A stretch of DNA of 64,000 bases from Ceriagrion tenellum (GCA_963169105.1 OY720636.1:107384539-107448538); one strand, 5' to 3'; shown: positions 37,101 through 52,100, counted from the stretch's first letter. The notes: generated from the letters alone by a model not told the origin. Numbers and translations: made by a program.

Positions 37101-40100
37101 ATGACTATAATTTTAATTAAAAAAAAACACTTTCTCCACTAGGTGTTTCCCTCCTCTGTGCACCTCTACCAAATAACAGTGCAACTGAGTGCCCTTGGCT
37201 ATAAACATTTATAACCACACCACGTATATTGTGAGCAGTGAATACTTCAATGGCCACTCTTCAGTGGACTGGGCTGTGGTTACTCAATAGACACTTCACT
37301 AAATATGCAATAACTTTTGGCTGATTTATGGTGTTAAATATAATTATGAGCAACTGAGAAATCTTCATACCATTCTTCCCCCACAAATGTTAGATGATAC
37401 TTTCTTACACCCATGAACTTTTTTTTGCCTTTTACTGGACTATCACTAAGAACCAATTATTAAAGACTGGCATTTTTAGAAAAATGTTTGCAGAAACTGG
37501 ATAACAAGATTGTTGGTTGAATTATAAAAGGAGGGTTAGTGGTAGCAAATAAAACACTTGTCATCAATATATACATTAAATGTATATACATTTTTATCCT
37601 CAAAAATTTATTTTTAACAAATTTTTTTTTCAAATAAAGATAAAATACTACACGGAAAAGATAATTCAATTTATGAGTCTAAGAATAAGTTGCTTCTGCA
37701 CTTAAAAAATGCAGCTGCAACAATATAAACTGATAAAAAATGAGCATAGAAAAATGAATCATATAGCAACAAATAAAGTACTTCTATTTCCTTCAAACTT
37801 TTTGTTTTATCTCTATGTTTGAGCTCTCCACTTACCTGGTTCTTCTCCAGCTCCCTCACTAGCATCTCAAGCTGTGCCTGGAACCGTTCCCTCTCCACGC
37901 CAGCACCCTTGACCTCTTCTTGTGCCTTCGCTGCTTGTTTCTTTGCCTCCTCAGCTTCCTTCCTGAGCATATCTGCATCGTGCTTCACCTTCATCATCTC
38001 CTCACGGACTTTCTTGACTTCCTCATTCGCCTGCTCCCTTGCATGTGCCATGGCTTGCTGCTGTTGCCTTGACAGTGATTCCCTGCCTTCCCTTACTGCT
38101 GCCTCCTTGGCTTCCCGGACTGCACTTTGTGCCTTGGCTAGTTGGCGCTGAAGTTCAGCCACAACCTGAAAAATACATTTTGTAATGGCAGAGGAAAGGT
38201 ATAGAACTATCAAGAAATATCATTAGATCTAATTTTTTTAAATATAAGGCCTCTTTGAGCCAAACACCTGATGCGTACTACTAAAATTTCATTCACTGAA
38301 TTGAAAATTTGATTAAAACTGATATGTAATGATTGAGAAAAATATACATTCATGACAAGAAGTAACAAAAATAATGTTGATTTGTCATATTCTGTGACTT
38401 GAAAGCACTCCAAAATTTCGACCATTAGACATGGACATTTACTCTAATAGACTCAAACTTTTTGTAAAAATACAAATGATGAAGCTCAACACTACCAAAG
38501 GCAACAAGAGTCTCCCTAATTACAGTGATAGTATGGACAAATGAAAGAAGCATTGATCAAGAGGATTTTATTTTAAATGTTTCTTCCATCGATGGTGCAA
38601 AATTTACGAAATAATAAGTATACTGGACTGAACTCACTAACTATAATTCATGAGGTTTCAATAAACTCATTAGGAGAATTCAATATATTCACCTATTGAT
38701 TAATTTTTTTTGTTTTCATTACAGAAGAATCAAATGGTTTTCTTGGGTAGACTAAAAGTATCTGTCATTCCTAAATCCTTCCATAATTTGAAATGAATTC
38801 ATTATCACACGGGGAGGGAGAACACTAGCTCCCCAAAACCCAGCATAGTTTATTTTTTCTTTCACAGGCCAAAAAACAAAAGCCAAAATTATTTTTTGCA
38901 GGGAGGTACTATGGAAGGTACATGGGTTAAGCTAAATTAGAGTTTCTCCACACATTTTATACCAGTGTACATAAAAATAATTTTGAAAATTAGCCGCATC
39001 TTAGAGGAAGCTAAAAAGGAAAGCTGTATTTAGTACAATCTTGCAATTTTGTTTCCAGACTACTTGCAATACAATATTTATCACGTTATTCATTATGAAT
39101 TTCCAGAATGAGACCCCCAGATCCTCCTGCCCCGGGGGGGGGGAAGGGAGGGGGATTTCATAACCCCAGAGCTAAACCCCTTTCCACCCTCCTCTGCAGC
39201 CATCCCTGAATGAATGCCCAACCTGCCGTGATCAATCATTTCTACCCTTCAGCTGATTATTGCAGCTCTATCTCTGATGAATGAACTCAAGGTTTGATGC
39301 TCATTATTTATCTTGGACACCTTGCATTCAAGCACTTCAACAGAGAAGCCTCTTCCTTGAATCAATAACTCATTCCCACCTTCTCTGCGGCCTCTGCCCT
39401 CAGCCTCTCTTCCTCCAGTGCCCGTGCAGCTGCGTGCTCCCTTGCCTCAGCTTCCTTGGCTGCTGTTGCAGATACTTGTGCTCTTGCAGCTGCCTCTCGC
39501 TCCTTGACACCTGACTGAGCTTTAGCAAGCTGGCGCTGGAGCTCAGCAACCACTTTCTCCGCAGCTTCCGTCCTGAGACGCTCAGCTTCAACGGCTCTCC
39601 TAGCTTCTCTCTCACGGGTGATGGCATCTTCACGAAGCTAAAATAATAGAATGACAAATGATGCTAATTGCCACTGATCTGTTCTTTAAGTAATGGTCAA
39701 ACAATGTGAAGAACACTAGGAGCAAAGATCTCAAAACATAAATCTCATGGCAGAAATTTATTCTTCCTTTTCCTTGAAATGCAATGGATAAAGAGGCTAT
39801 TCCAAAAAACCATTAGACCCTAATTTTTATCGTATGTCATTCACTGAACTAGGTTCTAGTCAGGCATGCATATTAACTAAATTAAACAATGTAATAATAT
39901 ATTTTGACTTAAAGGCAGGCTTGGAGGGAGGCTATTCACAATAGAATACCCAGAAAATAATACGAGAAGGTAATATGCAAAGAATCTTAAGGGTCCTTTT
40001 CCAACTGGGAGGTAATTCTGTTTAGCCTGAGCCTTGAAAAAAAAACAGCTGGTTTGGAAAATAATGCATGACAGACTGCCATTAGTCCCTAAAAATTGCT

Positions 40101-43100
40101 CATAGTTATCAATTCATTACTAAAAATTAGAAGTGCATGAGTATGTAAACCACAGTCAATCATAAGAGAAATTTTCCATCAATAAAATCTCACATTAGAT
40201 ATATGAGGGCTGGATAAGAAAACAAAATTGTAATTACGATATCTGAATGCAAATACATATTACAGTTATTTCTATAAAGCAATGGCTCAAAAATCACCAA
40301 GGAGTCATTATTGCAAAGCAAAGTCCCTCCACAGGTTTAAGTCATCCTCACCACTCATTACTGGTGGCATATATTATCCCATATGGTTAGCACCATCCAC
40401 CCCTACTCCAAATTATTATAATATACATAAAAGATATTGAAACTGAGAAAGAGAAGCAGTCTTATCAGAATAGAACTTAATTTCTGTGAGAACATCTGAT
40501 TATTCTTAGAATTACAGAATAAATATCTCATAACACAGTGGGCAAAAAAGATTCTATGCCTCACTGTTATGTGATTGTCTTATTTTAACCCTAGTATTCT
40601 AACACCAAGTCCCATGAATGTCATGTTTCCAGAGCAATCACTACGTTTACCAAATTCCAAGCAAGCTGACTCAGATCACCTGGTTTACCAACACGGACTG
40701 AAAATATCAATAGTGAACTATTGCATCTATAAGTTGAAGCATGATTGACCCGGTGTGAAAACAAGAGCAGAGTTGGAAATTTTCAGTTGCATTCCAAGAG
40801 AAAAAAAATTGCCAAATGGAGGTAGACAGCGAAGTTATTTGATATTATCAATCACTTTGTTTATCAATCGAACTCAGATTGATATGTACTCATATCGCCT
40901 GGTTTACCAGTGGGAAATAGACTGAAATATTGATTTTAATCGGTTCATATCGATTTGAAATCTCAGACTGGCAGAGGAAGCGGGCCGAGTTAGCCTACTT
41001 CTCATATCGATCCCGCTAGCCTGTTGCATTTACCATACTGAACCGGCCAAATCTATTTGAGTTTGAGTGGTAGACGTTGAGCGTCACCTATAGCACTCTT
41101 GTTAGAAGTTGTTATAACACACGCCTTGAATGTTAATGATTATATTTTGTTTCCCAATGACAACCAAAAGAATAACAAGTAGCACCACAGACCCACTGAT
41201 TTAGATCGATCAGAAATCTCAGACTGGCTGAGAAAGTAGGCCGAGTCGGCCCGCTTCTCAGATCGATCCCACTAGCCCGATGAATTTTTCATACTGAGCT
41301 GATTTAGTCAGATCAATCTGAGACCAATTGGTTAACATAGTGAATGTCACTTAAATGTACTCTTAAAAATTCAAAAGCATATTAATTAAAATTATCTTTA
41401 ACAAGAATTTTAGTAAAAATTGAATATAAGCCAAATTGAATAATCAAATGGCCCAGGAATATTTAAAATCATCGCCCTTAATGACAAATGATGCAGTGCA
41501 AGAGTTAAGGGAGTGAATTTCAGTGATTTTCTCACCCTCTGGATTTCCTCTGCTGTCGCACTTCCCTGCTGTGTTCGGCCACCCAGCTCTTGCTGCAAGT
41601 TGAGAAGCATCTCCTGGGACTTCTCAAGCTGTGTCACCAAGGCATCCCGCTCAGAGTTGGCCCTTGATTTCTCTGCCTGGGCCGACTCCAAACGCTCATG
41701 TAACCTCTCCAGCTCAGTAGCCATCCTCTCAAACTCTATCCTAGCAGCCTCAGTGTTCTCCTGGTACTGGCCGAGGTGTGCCTGGGAGCGCTCCAGTTCT
41801 CTCGCGAGCCTCGTCGCCTCAGATGTCTGAGCCTCCAGTCTCTCTCGAAGCCGCCTCCTCTCCCCTTCCGCTGCCTCTGATGCCTCTGCCCGTGCCCGCT
41901 CAATCTCTGCAGCTGCGCCTCTTCGTGCTGCAGATCTCGCTCGTTCCACCTCACCTGAGAGAGGTTAGGGGGATAAAGTTTTAATTTTCAGGCATTTTTT
42001 ATGAGGAAGGAGAAAAATCATCATGAATTAACCCTTTGGATATTAGAGGGTTTATCTGTATGCAGAAACTTACAACCAACACCAAATGAGCCAAAACTTC
42101 CAACAGCCACCATTGGGCCTACCTTTTTATACACAAAAAGATGGATTTCTTTAACAAGTTCAGCACTCAAGGACGTTCTGTAGCGTCCTGTGGGTGCTAT
42201 CGGTTGGCCCAGGACATTCTAGAAAGTCCACGTTCAAGCCATTCTTTACAGCTGGCCATCGGACTCAAGTCACTCGTAAAGCGAATGCAATGTCGCTAAG
42301 CTTAGGCTTCAACCTTTTCTACCATGGGCTGAGTTTTGGAATGCGATGTTTAGTTACATAAAGGCTATGTTTTAAACTTTTTCAATTTTGTGGTTTGATA
42401 TGTTAGATTACAAGTGTATCTTGGTTGTTTTTATAATTTTTCTTTCGTTTTTGTTCATCTGATTCGATTTAACAATATCGATTGGACAAATGCAGGATTC
42501 AGATTAACAAAATATTGGCCTTTAACTAACACACCACGTGTTCCAATCCCAATGCGAGTGTATATAATGTAGCTGTAATGTTACCCATATGTGGCATAGT
42601 TCGATGTAACTTATATCATTGGTGCATATAAATCAATCTATAAAATTAATCAAGATTTTTTAATCTGCAGCTAAATCTACAGCATTCTACAATACTTGGA
42701 TATACCGTTTCTACTACACTCCGAGCCACTGTTCAGGTGTATGGTAGGGGGTGCTATAGCATCTGCTCATGTATGTATTTTTCTACGTCCACAATTTTTA
42801 TTCAATCTATTCACACATATATTCCTTATTAACGGAATCTATACAGTAAGGTAAAAAAGCAAATAGTCACAATATAGTGAATGATATAATGTATTATTAA
42901 TAATAGCAAATAATAAAATGTAAAAAAATCTCTCTTTTGACGGTTGATTGTCAGTTGCTCCCTAATTTCCACTGTATTACAATGTCATGTTAGTTGTACC
43001 ACTTGTAATTTTTTAGTTTCTCAGGTGGCGATTTTGTTTTGTATTTATAATGTGGATATTACTGTTAAATTTTATTAAATTTTTACCATTATGTCTTCCA

Positions 43101-46100
43101 CATATTGTACTTTCTTCGTCTTTGCAATTGTAAAGCCCTTTTTCACCGTGGTCTCATAGCAGATTGGCGATTCATTTGTCAGTGTATACAAACTTTTTGA
43201 TAAAGAGGATTGAGTTTGAACTATTCGCTGGTACATTTATTGGGGATTTTATTATTCTTCTAAAATATTGATCTTTCGATTTAATGAACTTCTTAGTGGT
43301 GCACCTCCAATTTTGCAACCACCATAAATGCTGCACATGCTAAATTAGCTGTTGTAAATTAAAATTTAAATGTAAAAGAATTAACTGTAATGGTGGAGTG
43401 AAAAATTCTTTGAGGAACAAAAAAATTAATGCACAAGTTACTATAATCATTTAATTTGAAGTTACTCATATGTCAAATACAGGGAAAACCCTTCCCTGTG
43501 AAAAAGAATATAGTCAACTCCATTTACTCTGCTGTATTATATTAAATTTTTATTTTATTGTAGAACTGCCACTGTAGATAACTTGAAAACGTGTCATTCC
43601 TCAGATAGTTCACATAGTGTACATAGACAGTTGTTTATCAAACAATCAGGGAGCACTTTGATGAGAAACTTCAACTTCCTTTTTTTACTCATGAACGCAT
43701 TTCTGTGTTCAACATTTCTCTTCTCAATAGTACTGTTGATACTCTACAGCAGCTGATAAGGATAGTTCATGAACCATTCGAAATGCAAATCTAAGAATGA
43801 ATGAATCTATGCCATGATTATTTTGTTCAAAACTTTTTACCACTCTGTTGTCTCAGCTGTCTTCCAAGCTAGACACCTTTCACCCTGACCATGACATTCT
43901 GTCATGCAATTTCGTCCTTGTTACCCTCGTTTACCCCTCACCAAGGGATTCCCACCCTCCGTCTCTGCGCTAGCCATTCGCCGATGCCTGCCATTCATCC
44001 ACACCCAGCTTTCCTTCACGCCATATAGTGATTCTGTCATAGCAAAACCTGCTCGAAGGCCTCTCCTGAGCTAATCCCTCCTCTCACTCCACTCTTTACG
44101 GAGACCCACCATACACCCCCACCATCGGCCAACTCGCTCCGTGACCAGTGCGTTCTGAGCCCTTCCCCCCATTCCTCATCCCATGGGGAGTCTCACACAA
44201 CCGCCGGCAGCCCTTTGAACCCAACTTCTCTCTCCCTTCCATCTCCTTCCATCCACTTTTCCTTTCTACCCAAAAATACTTTGCCAACCACCCCTAAACC
44301 GATACATATATCCATAGATGTGACGATATATTTTCTTGAAGACAATTTTTCTGCAGTATGGATACATAGGAATACCTTTGTTAATTGTAGAACACTGCAA
44401 ATTTGGTGACATTATCCACATCAATATGAAATAGACAACGCAAAATCGAAAATGCCAGGAGTGCCAAGCAAGGGATTAGGACAGACAATCCCACAAATTG
44501 CATGGTTTGTGAGGGAAACCTGTAATTATGCATTGTACTTTGCTTCATAAATTATCACAGGAACATCAAATACTGAAATTATGTAAATATTGATTGTAGC
44601 TTTAAAACCAACTTTCTATGCAGATATATTTTTATGAACACAGCCAATGGCTTACTATGGTAATTCTCAATTAAAAATGCTAGCAATCCCTTTCCTGGAC
44701 TCAACTTTTGTATTCAGTATCATAATGATCTAAATACTGAGCGAAAAGACAGTTGCACTTCCGAATGAGAAATTTTCTTTTGAAGTTTTCAAAATAAATC
44801 GCATTCTATAAAATTTTATTGATATCAGCACAATATTTGATAACCGAGAGAATTAAATGAGTGCAAAGTGTACGAAGAGTTTACAAACTGGATATATTCA
44901 TGAAATTATAAGCTTAACGGCAGTTAGGGTTTGTTATTAATTTATTAGATGTAAAATCGACGACGAGGAAATGCTGAAAATGCATGTAACCTGCACAACA
45001 ACCATGCCGGTGGCGCAGGACGTTCTAGAACGTCCAAAGTTTAAACAGTTATAATTACAACAAATAGGCTTCAAAAATTAAAATTTTTAGTGACATGGGT
45101 CTTATTTCATCATGCTGAATGTAAATATGCAAAAAACTGAACTTCGTCACCAGGAAGGTATCACAATTTATGCCTTAGCGTTGAAAGGGTTAAACTATCA
45201 CACAATAAAAATCCCAAACTAATGTAATATTTTCACCTTTCAATCTCCAAATACATACCTAATCTCCAAAAAATATACCTCACCAGAGTAAGTACATCAA
45301 TAGTTGTTTTTTATTGAGAAACAAGAGTATTAAAAACTACACAAACTCGCCTGGCAATCTGTACACTCTGTATAAAATATTTTGGCAATAGATGGGTTAA
45401 ATATGCATGGTTAATTTAATAATAATTATAGAAAACTAATCATTCAGGTAGCTATTTTTAGGCTGAAAGACCAAAAAAAATTGTAAAACACATTTAAGTT
45501 ACTTATAGTCCAACAACCTGCCATGATATCTTGTGGTATGGAAAGTTAGGACACCAGCCATGTAAAAATTATCATGAGAGAGAAGATGAAACAGAGTGTT
45601 ATAGGAAAGAGAAAGTCTTCTCTAAAACATCAGTTTTAACTCCATCAAAGTATCATGATTCAAGAGTAAGGCTATTGTACATGAAAGAGTTATCAGAACC
45701 TTCATGGTCACAGAGCCTCTAAGATTCTTGTGAAATAATAATAATATCAGGTGTTTTTCTTTCAACAGTTAGTTTTTCATTTCTGAGAAATTGAGTTCCA
45801 CACATGAGATTAGAACGGAGATACTTTCCAGAGCTTCTGAGGTGATCATCATAATGACTTTGCAAACAAAAAGTCAAGCAATCATCCACAAACTAGGTAC
45901 CCACCAATTAAAAGGATAAGGGAATCAGCCAAAAGAGGAAAAAAATAGAGGGACATCAAGAACCTATCTCCAACCAGAGACGGATTTGAAAATTTGCCAC
46001 CCCTGGGCTATCCAGATAGCGCCACACTGTTCTTCTTTGCCTTATTACTATTGTTTTTTATGTTAATCTTTACCTACTTTACTCATGCTCTCCGACCACT

Positions 46101-49100
46101 TTTGGTCCTTGTAACGAAATATACTATTCAGTATTCAGTTTATATTTTTCTGAACTTTACTCCCCAAAATTTGCCGCCCCCAAAATTCTGCTGCCCTGGG
46201 CTATAGACCATTAAGCCCATATGTAAATCCAGCTCTGTCTCCAACCATATCATTTTGAGTTTCTGAAGAGTTAAACCATAAATGCTAAATACCCCCTTGA
46301 TTGGTGACCTAATGTGTACAGGGAAACACTATTGGCACACCAAAAAAAGACCTCATTAATTAAGTGAAAACATGAAATAGATTGAGATAGGTCAAATATC
46401 ATGCATCATATACACCTGTGCACCCTTACACCTGTACACCTTTTTTTTGCCCAAAATCATAATATAAAAAGATGAAGCATGAGTTTATTTTCTCTCTGCC
46501 CCTCCTGGAAATCCATACAGTAGCTGGGCCACTATAAGCTCTGCATGAGTTAGTTAGGGGAGGGGTGATTTGCTTAGTTGATACTCAAGGCCATCACCAG
46601 CTGCCACTGGACACAATGCTCCCTAGAACTCCCATTCACCAGAGCATCTTATTCCATTTATACGAGTAACTTTTTGATGGATTATTTTTCAGATATTTTG
46701 AGGAAGATATTTTGATATTTTCAATTGTTTTTATAGTGCTTAAACGTGCACTTTATGGCATCCATAAGAACTCACCATCACTCATAGTTATATGCAATTT
46801 CTAAAATTTAAATATAGTTTGACAATGCAACAATGGCTATATTTACTTCATGTGTTAAGTCATATGCTACTCATACCAGTGGCATATGACTAGAGGATTG
46901 AAATTTACACTGCAAAAGGGGAATTAGACACTCAAAATCAGGGTGCACAGGCTGCACTCACTCAAAAACCAAACATTGTAGAGAGGTCTGGTATCATTTA
47001 TTTGAAAGAGAATCAATTTACTGTGGAAGAAAAAATGTATGAAAAGTGTAGCAAGGTGCCTAAAAGTGAATAAACTTACCTCTAAGTTTCACCATGCCTA
47101 AAAGAGATGCAGCTAAAATTATGGGAGTATTGCAAAGAGAAGAATTTGATACTGGCTGATAGTACCATAATTCATGCTAGGAGAATGAAGAAAGCTGCAT
47201 ATATTTTTTGTTATGATGCTTTGAAAAGTGGGATGCCCATCTAACACCAGTGCACATGTTACATGAGTTTAAATGGCATATAGTGAGTATTTGGGTCCCT
47301 GTGCTTTTAGATGCAGTATACATGTCAAGTTTATACAATACGAAGGAAACCGCCATATAATGCTAAAAGTTGATGAAAGCATACATAGTGTATGACCCTT
47401 CTAATGGAATGATGGCTAAGTTGCACCCAGCAACTTTGGTGACATACACTAACTTTTGGGGCAGTATTTCGAGAACTAAATAGCAGAAATTGAAAATATT
47501 CTAGACAAGACATAGAAAATGAAAATATTCTAGACAAAACATAGATATTACATAAGAGCAATGCTCTGATGTAATTACAAAAGCACTTAAGTAATTGCAA
47601 TGCTCTTATGTAGTTACCAAAGCACAAATAAGAGCACTTAAAATGCAGAGTTCCATAATCCTCAGGAATGGCCATAAAACAGTAAAAAATTGGAAAATTT
47701 CAAAACTCTAGGAGCAATGCAGCATCTATTCTATCTCCAATTACAGTAAAATTCTATAAACTCTATTTTCAAACTCAATGGCACACATTTAGAGAGTGTT
47801 CCAAAAAAAAATTGATTTTGAAAAATTTAAGGACCACTCAAAGATTAGACTGGTGTATTATGGAAAGCTTTCCCAAGGGGAGAAATGCCCAAAAAAGGAG
47901 AGAAAGATCATGACTATGAGGAATGTATTGAAAACCTGAATGATTAAGAGACAGTAATTCATAAAAATTCTGACAGTTGGATGTAGCAAATTAAAATAAG
48001 AGACTACTCTCACACAAAATGAGTTCATAAAAATTACAAAAAAAGGGTTTTTTTCACTTATTCCTCATTTATAGGTTTAAATTTTGAGTGGTATGGCTAA
48101 TTTAAAAAAAAATGTAAGAGACAGCCAAAATAAACACACATACACCTAGTATCGTTCTCATGTCTTCACCTCTTCTTGATGATTTTACACACTTTGACTT
48201 TACATTGTGTCAATTTTTCGGTCCTTCCAACTACATATAATCACGGGTTTACTGTACTTGTAATTTCCTCATTCAGGCTTTTTAATAACATATCTTTAGC
48301 ATAGCATTTTCAGAGGCTTCAGAGTCATCAGTACTCGGCTATTCAAAGTGAGTTTAGAAAATGGGGTAACAGTTCGAGGTAAGATTAAGAATCACATGAG
48401 GAGAAAAACAAGCCCCCTAATTGTATGCACAACTACATGCCATCTTATGCCATGAAAGTGGCACATTATCATCCTTGATTTTCAAGATAAAATTTGATCA
48501 TTTCACAAAGAGAGCACAAAATTTGATAATTTCAAAATATGTGTTGGACTAATTCAGTAACCAATTCAGTTATTACTGTTCATAATATGTAAACTGAGAT
48601 GAAGCATTCTCTTGAGGAGTGTGCAAGTATTCATGCAGAAAATATACTAAACTGCTCATCTGAGCTATGCTAATTTAAATTGCACTGAATCAATTGATTG
48701 TCTAAATTTATTTTCAGGTAGCCACAGTATAAAACAAAATGAAATATAGAGGGCATCTAATTAGATTACAAGTCCTCCAGCTACTACTAGCCTTCTTCTA
48801 GTCACACTTTTCATGTTTTCCAAAGCTGTAATGAACTCGATTTTCCCTCATGGCATACTTTTATTTTCTAGCACCATGGTCAACACATACCTCAGCGTAA
48901 AATAGCTTCATATGCAATGTTCTGCCATGATGGAAACAGAGATTCCCCTCCATAACCAGCCACTGAAAAGCTCCACTTGAAGGATGGAGATTCAGAGGAA
49001 TGATGCTAGTATATGTGCCAAGTTCTGTCGCCCCTCTTAAAGAGTGGCAGACCATATAACTGAACTGATCTCATTCATGAAAGTATGTTCAATTGAAGTA

Positions 49101-52100
49101 CAAAAATGGATTTATTGTTCAATGACACCATTTATCATGAGAATTATACACCCCAAAAATTCTTCACCCAAAATAACTAATAAGATAGATTCCTATCACT
49201 TGAATCAATTTGTAATGAATACATGGCCACATAGCAACTACACAAAATTCTACAGAAAATGCAGACACATCATTGTAGATGGCAGGAATGCAAATTAACA
49301 CTATAAGAATGAAATATGTCAAAAGTAAATCATATGACTTGGTCAAATTTGCCCAAGATATCCTAAGCTTGAAGGTGTACCCAGCCAGAAGTTGGGAGAT
49401 TAGAGCTTATATCATGCAATATCCAGCAAAAGACCTAGTGTCCTGGCTGGTTCTAGGTTTTGAGAACAGAAAACAGTATGGTTTAAACCATTCTTGAAGA
49501 TTTTGCAAAATCATTGATCTAAAAAACCAAAGTATTATTTATCATAAAAAACCAGAGCAACAATTGAATTAGTTTATCTTTATCTGTAGAATCTCATAAA
49601 CTTATCCAATAATCCTTTGATAGTAAACAAATATTGGTATGCAATCACCACTCTTACCTGTAAGCCTGGCAACTTCGGCTTCAAGTCTTGATCGTTCAGC
49701 CCTTTCTGCTTCGATGGCAGCTGGACTTCTCCTGTCCCTGTCAATTTGAACACTTTCAGCCCTGAGTTTCTCCACTTCCATTCTTGACCTCTCAAGGTCC
49801 ACCCTTGCCCTATCCAACTCTGACCGCACACGATCAGCCTCCGCACGATAGCGATCGGCCTCTGCCTCTAGGCGGGCTCTCTCAAGTCGGTCCGTGTCCG
49901 CTGGACTACGACGTCCTTCACTACCTGCGGCAGAGCCCGCTCTAAGCCTGTCTGCTTCGGCAGAGGCACGATCCAACCTGTCCCTGAGTCTCTCCAGCTC
50001 CACCCTTGACCTCTCGGCATCAGCGGCTGCTTTCGCACGCACCGATTCGAGTTCCGCACCCAACCGTGCGGCATCCCTTTCAGCCGCCTCCCGAGCTGCC
50101 GAGGCCTTCTCAAGCCGCTCCTTCAGGCGTGCAGCCTCCACCTCCCCCCTCTCTCTTTCCTCCCTCGTCCTCTCGTGGGCGTCCTGGAACTTGCCCAGCC
50201 TTGCTGCGTAGCGCTCCGCCTCCTCCTTATGGGTTTCTGCTTCCGCTCTCGCCCTCTCGGATTCTGACGCAGACTTGCGCAACTCGGCCGCACTACGTTC
50301 CAGGCGCTCAGTTGCTTTCTCCAATTCCACGGCTAACCTCGCAGATTCCTCCTGAGCCCTCTCTGAGGCTGCCTGCGCCTTGGCACACTGTGCTTGTGCA
50401 CGCTCAAGTTCGAAGGCCAGACGCTCAGAGTCCGACACTGCAGCGTCTCGCTCTGTCAAGGCGCGGCGGTGATCAGCACTGGCTTTTTCAAGGCGTTCCC
50501 GCAACAGGGTTAGGTCAAGGGCATGCCTAGCTGCTTCTTCCTTTGCCTTCTCCTCGGCGTCTCTCAGGCGAGCCATCTGAAGAGTGGTACGGTCACTACT
50601 CTCCGTGACTGATGTCAGCTCATCCTGAAGACGGCGAGTTTCCTCTCGCATCTTTGCTGCAAGCAGCTGTGCTTTCTCTGATTCCACCTCTGCTCTCTCC
50701 TTTTCAGCCTCTGCACATTCAAGCTTATTCTGTAATCTGTACACCTCTCCCTGAGACCTAGTAGAATTGATAAATACCAAAATCAGATTAAAGTTCAAAA
50801 GGTGATATAAAATTGATTTCTAATAGTGTTAAGGCAAAAAGAATTATGAATTAATCTTAAGTAATCATAAGTTAATAATTAACAATCATAGTAAGTACCC
50901 TTAAGTCATTGATACTTAAATCATTTTTTTAACCATGGATAGATTATTAACTAAAATCATTAGAAAGTAATATAAAGAATATCACAAAAATATGATGTTA
51001 TCTTGTTCCACAAGCAGGTTTTATTATCCCTAAGTAGATAGCAATATCTTGGATAATTACCGTAAAGGGTGTTTGTATGATCTATGTACGAGTGTTGAAT
51101 GAATGACCTGTGTAAACTAATTTGCCTTACACTAAGTATTTTGTGAAATGATTATATCTGTATTAAACTCTTCATATATGATTGAAAATTTCTCCCACAC
51201 TTTTGGATATTTTACTATCCAGGAGATTTTTTGGCCTAAGAAAACATTCCACCATTATACGTGAGACAGGTTATAACATTAAGAGAGATAATTGAAGAAG
51301 TAATACTATTAATAATCACTGAGTATTGACAAAAAGTCTACAAACCATACCAGAAAGTAATCAAACATTTATCTTGACTTCTCAATTATGCATCAGAGAA
51401 TCTAGTGGTAGTTCAACATCAATTTAAATATGATTAATTAGGAAAATATCACATTCTTACATTTTTACAATGCATTATATTAATTATGCCAAATATTTTA
51501 CTGGAAACAAAAATATCAAATTTCTTATTATTATGACTTTGAATAGTCATTACACATAACACACAATGCAAGAAATGTACACCAATATTTTAAATAGAAA
51601 ATTAATGAGCAGAGATACCAATGAAGGAAAAAAATCCATGCAATTTTGATCTACAAAACATTTGCTTGATACTACTCCTGATAACTGTAATAGCAATGAC
51701 TTCTTAAAAATCCTCAAATTTCAAACTCTCATGATTTTTGAGGGACAAAATATAATTTGGAATAAAAAACACCCATTTTTTTAAGTTTAAAGTTCACCAG
51801 ATTCAAAATATTTAATATGCATATTTAAGAGAAAATGATGCAGGAGCAATTCATATACAAAAGCATGGTATTATCCAGTGTTACTCTAAATATACACCAC
51901 CCCATCTTCGCGAGTGATGTGTACCCATAAAATAGTTGCTTTAACAAAAGGTTTTCCCATAATATGAATATTTTCAAATACTTCATACGTAATGTACGAA
52001 AATGAGGTTGTTCACTTCGACGAAAAATGTGAACTAACTTCATACATTAAGTAAACGAGACTCAAAAAAATATTTTTGGCAAATATTTGTTTTTTTTTAA

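Noticed and set aside
43850..44290. GC-richer block with a 63-residue minus-strand frame
   Set aside because: Looks neither like a transposase nor like a brp exon. It is left as unexplained filler of the putative piggyBac-like element.
49044..49497. overlapping plus-strand frames
   Set aside because: Hydrophilic AT-rich chance translation. No homology recognised and no promoter or splice evidence.
50006..50530. 174-residue Pro-rich plus-strand frame
   Set aside because: Shadow of exon G. The minus-strand frame is continuous with phase-matched splice sites and BRP similarity.
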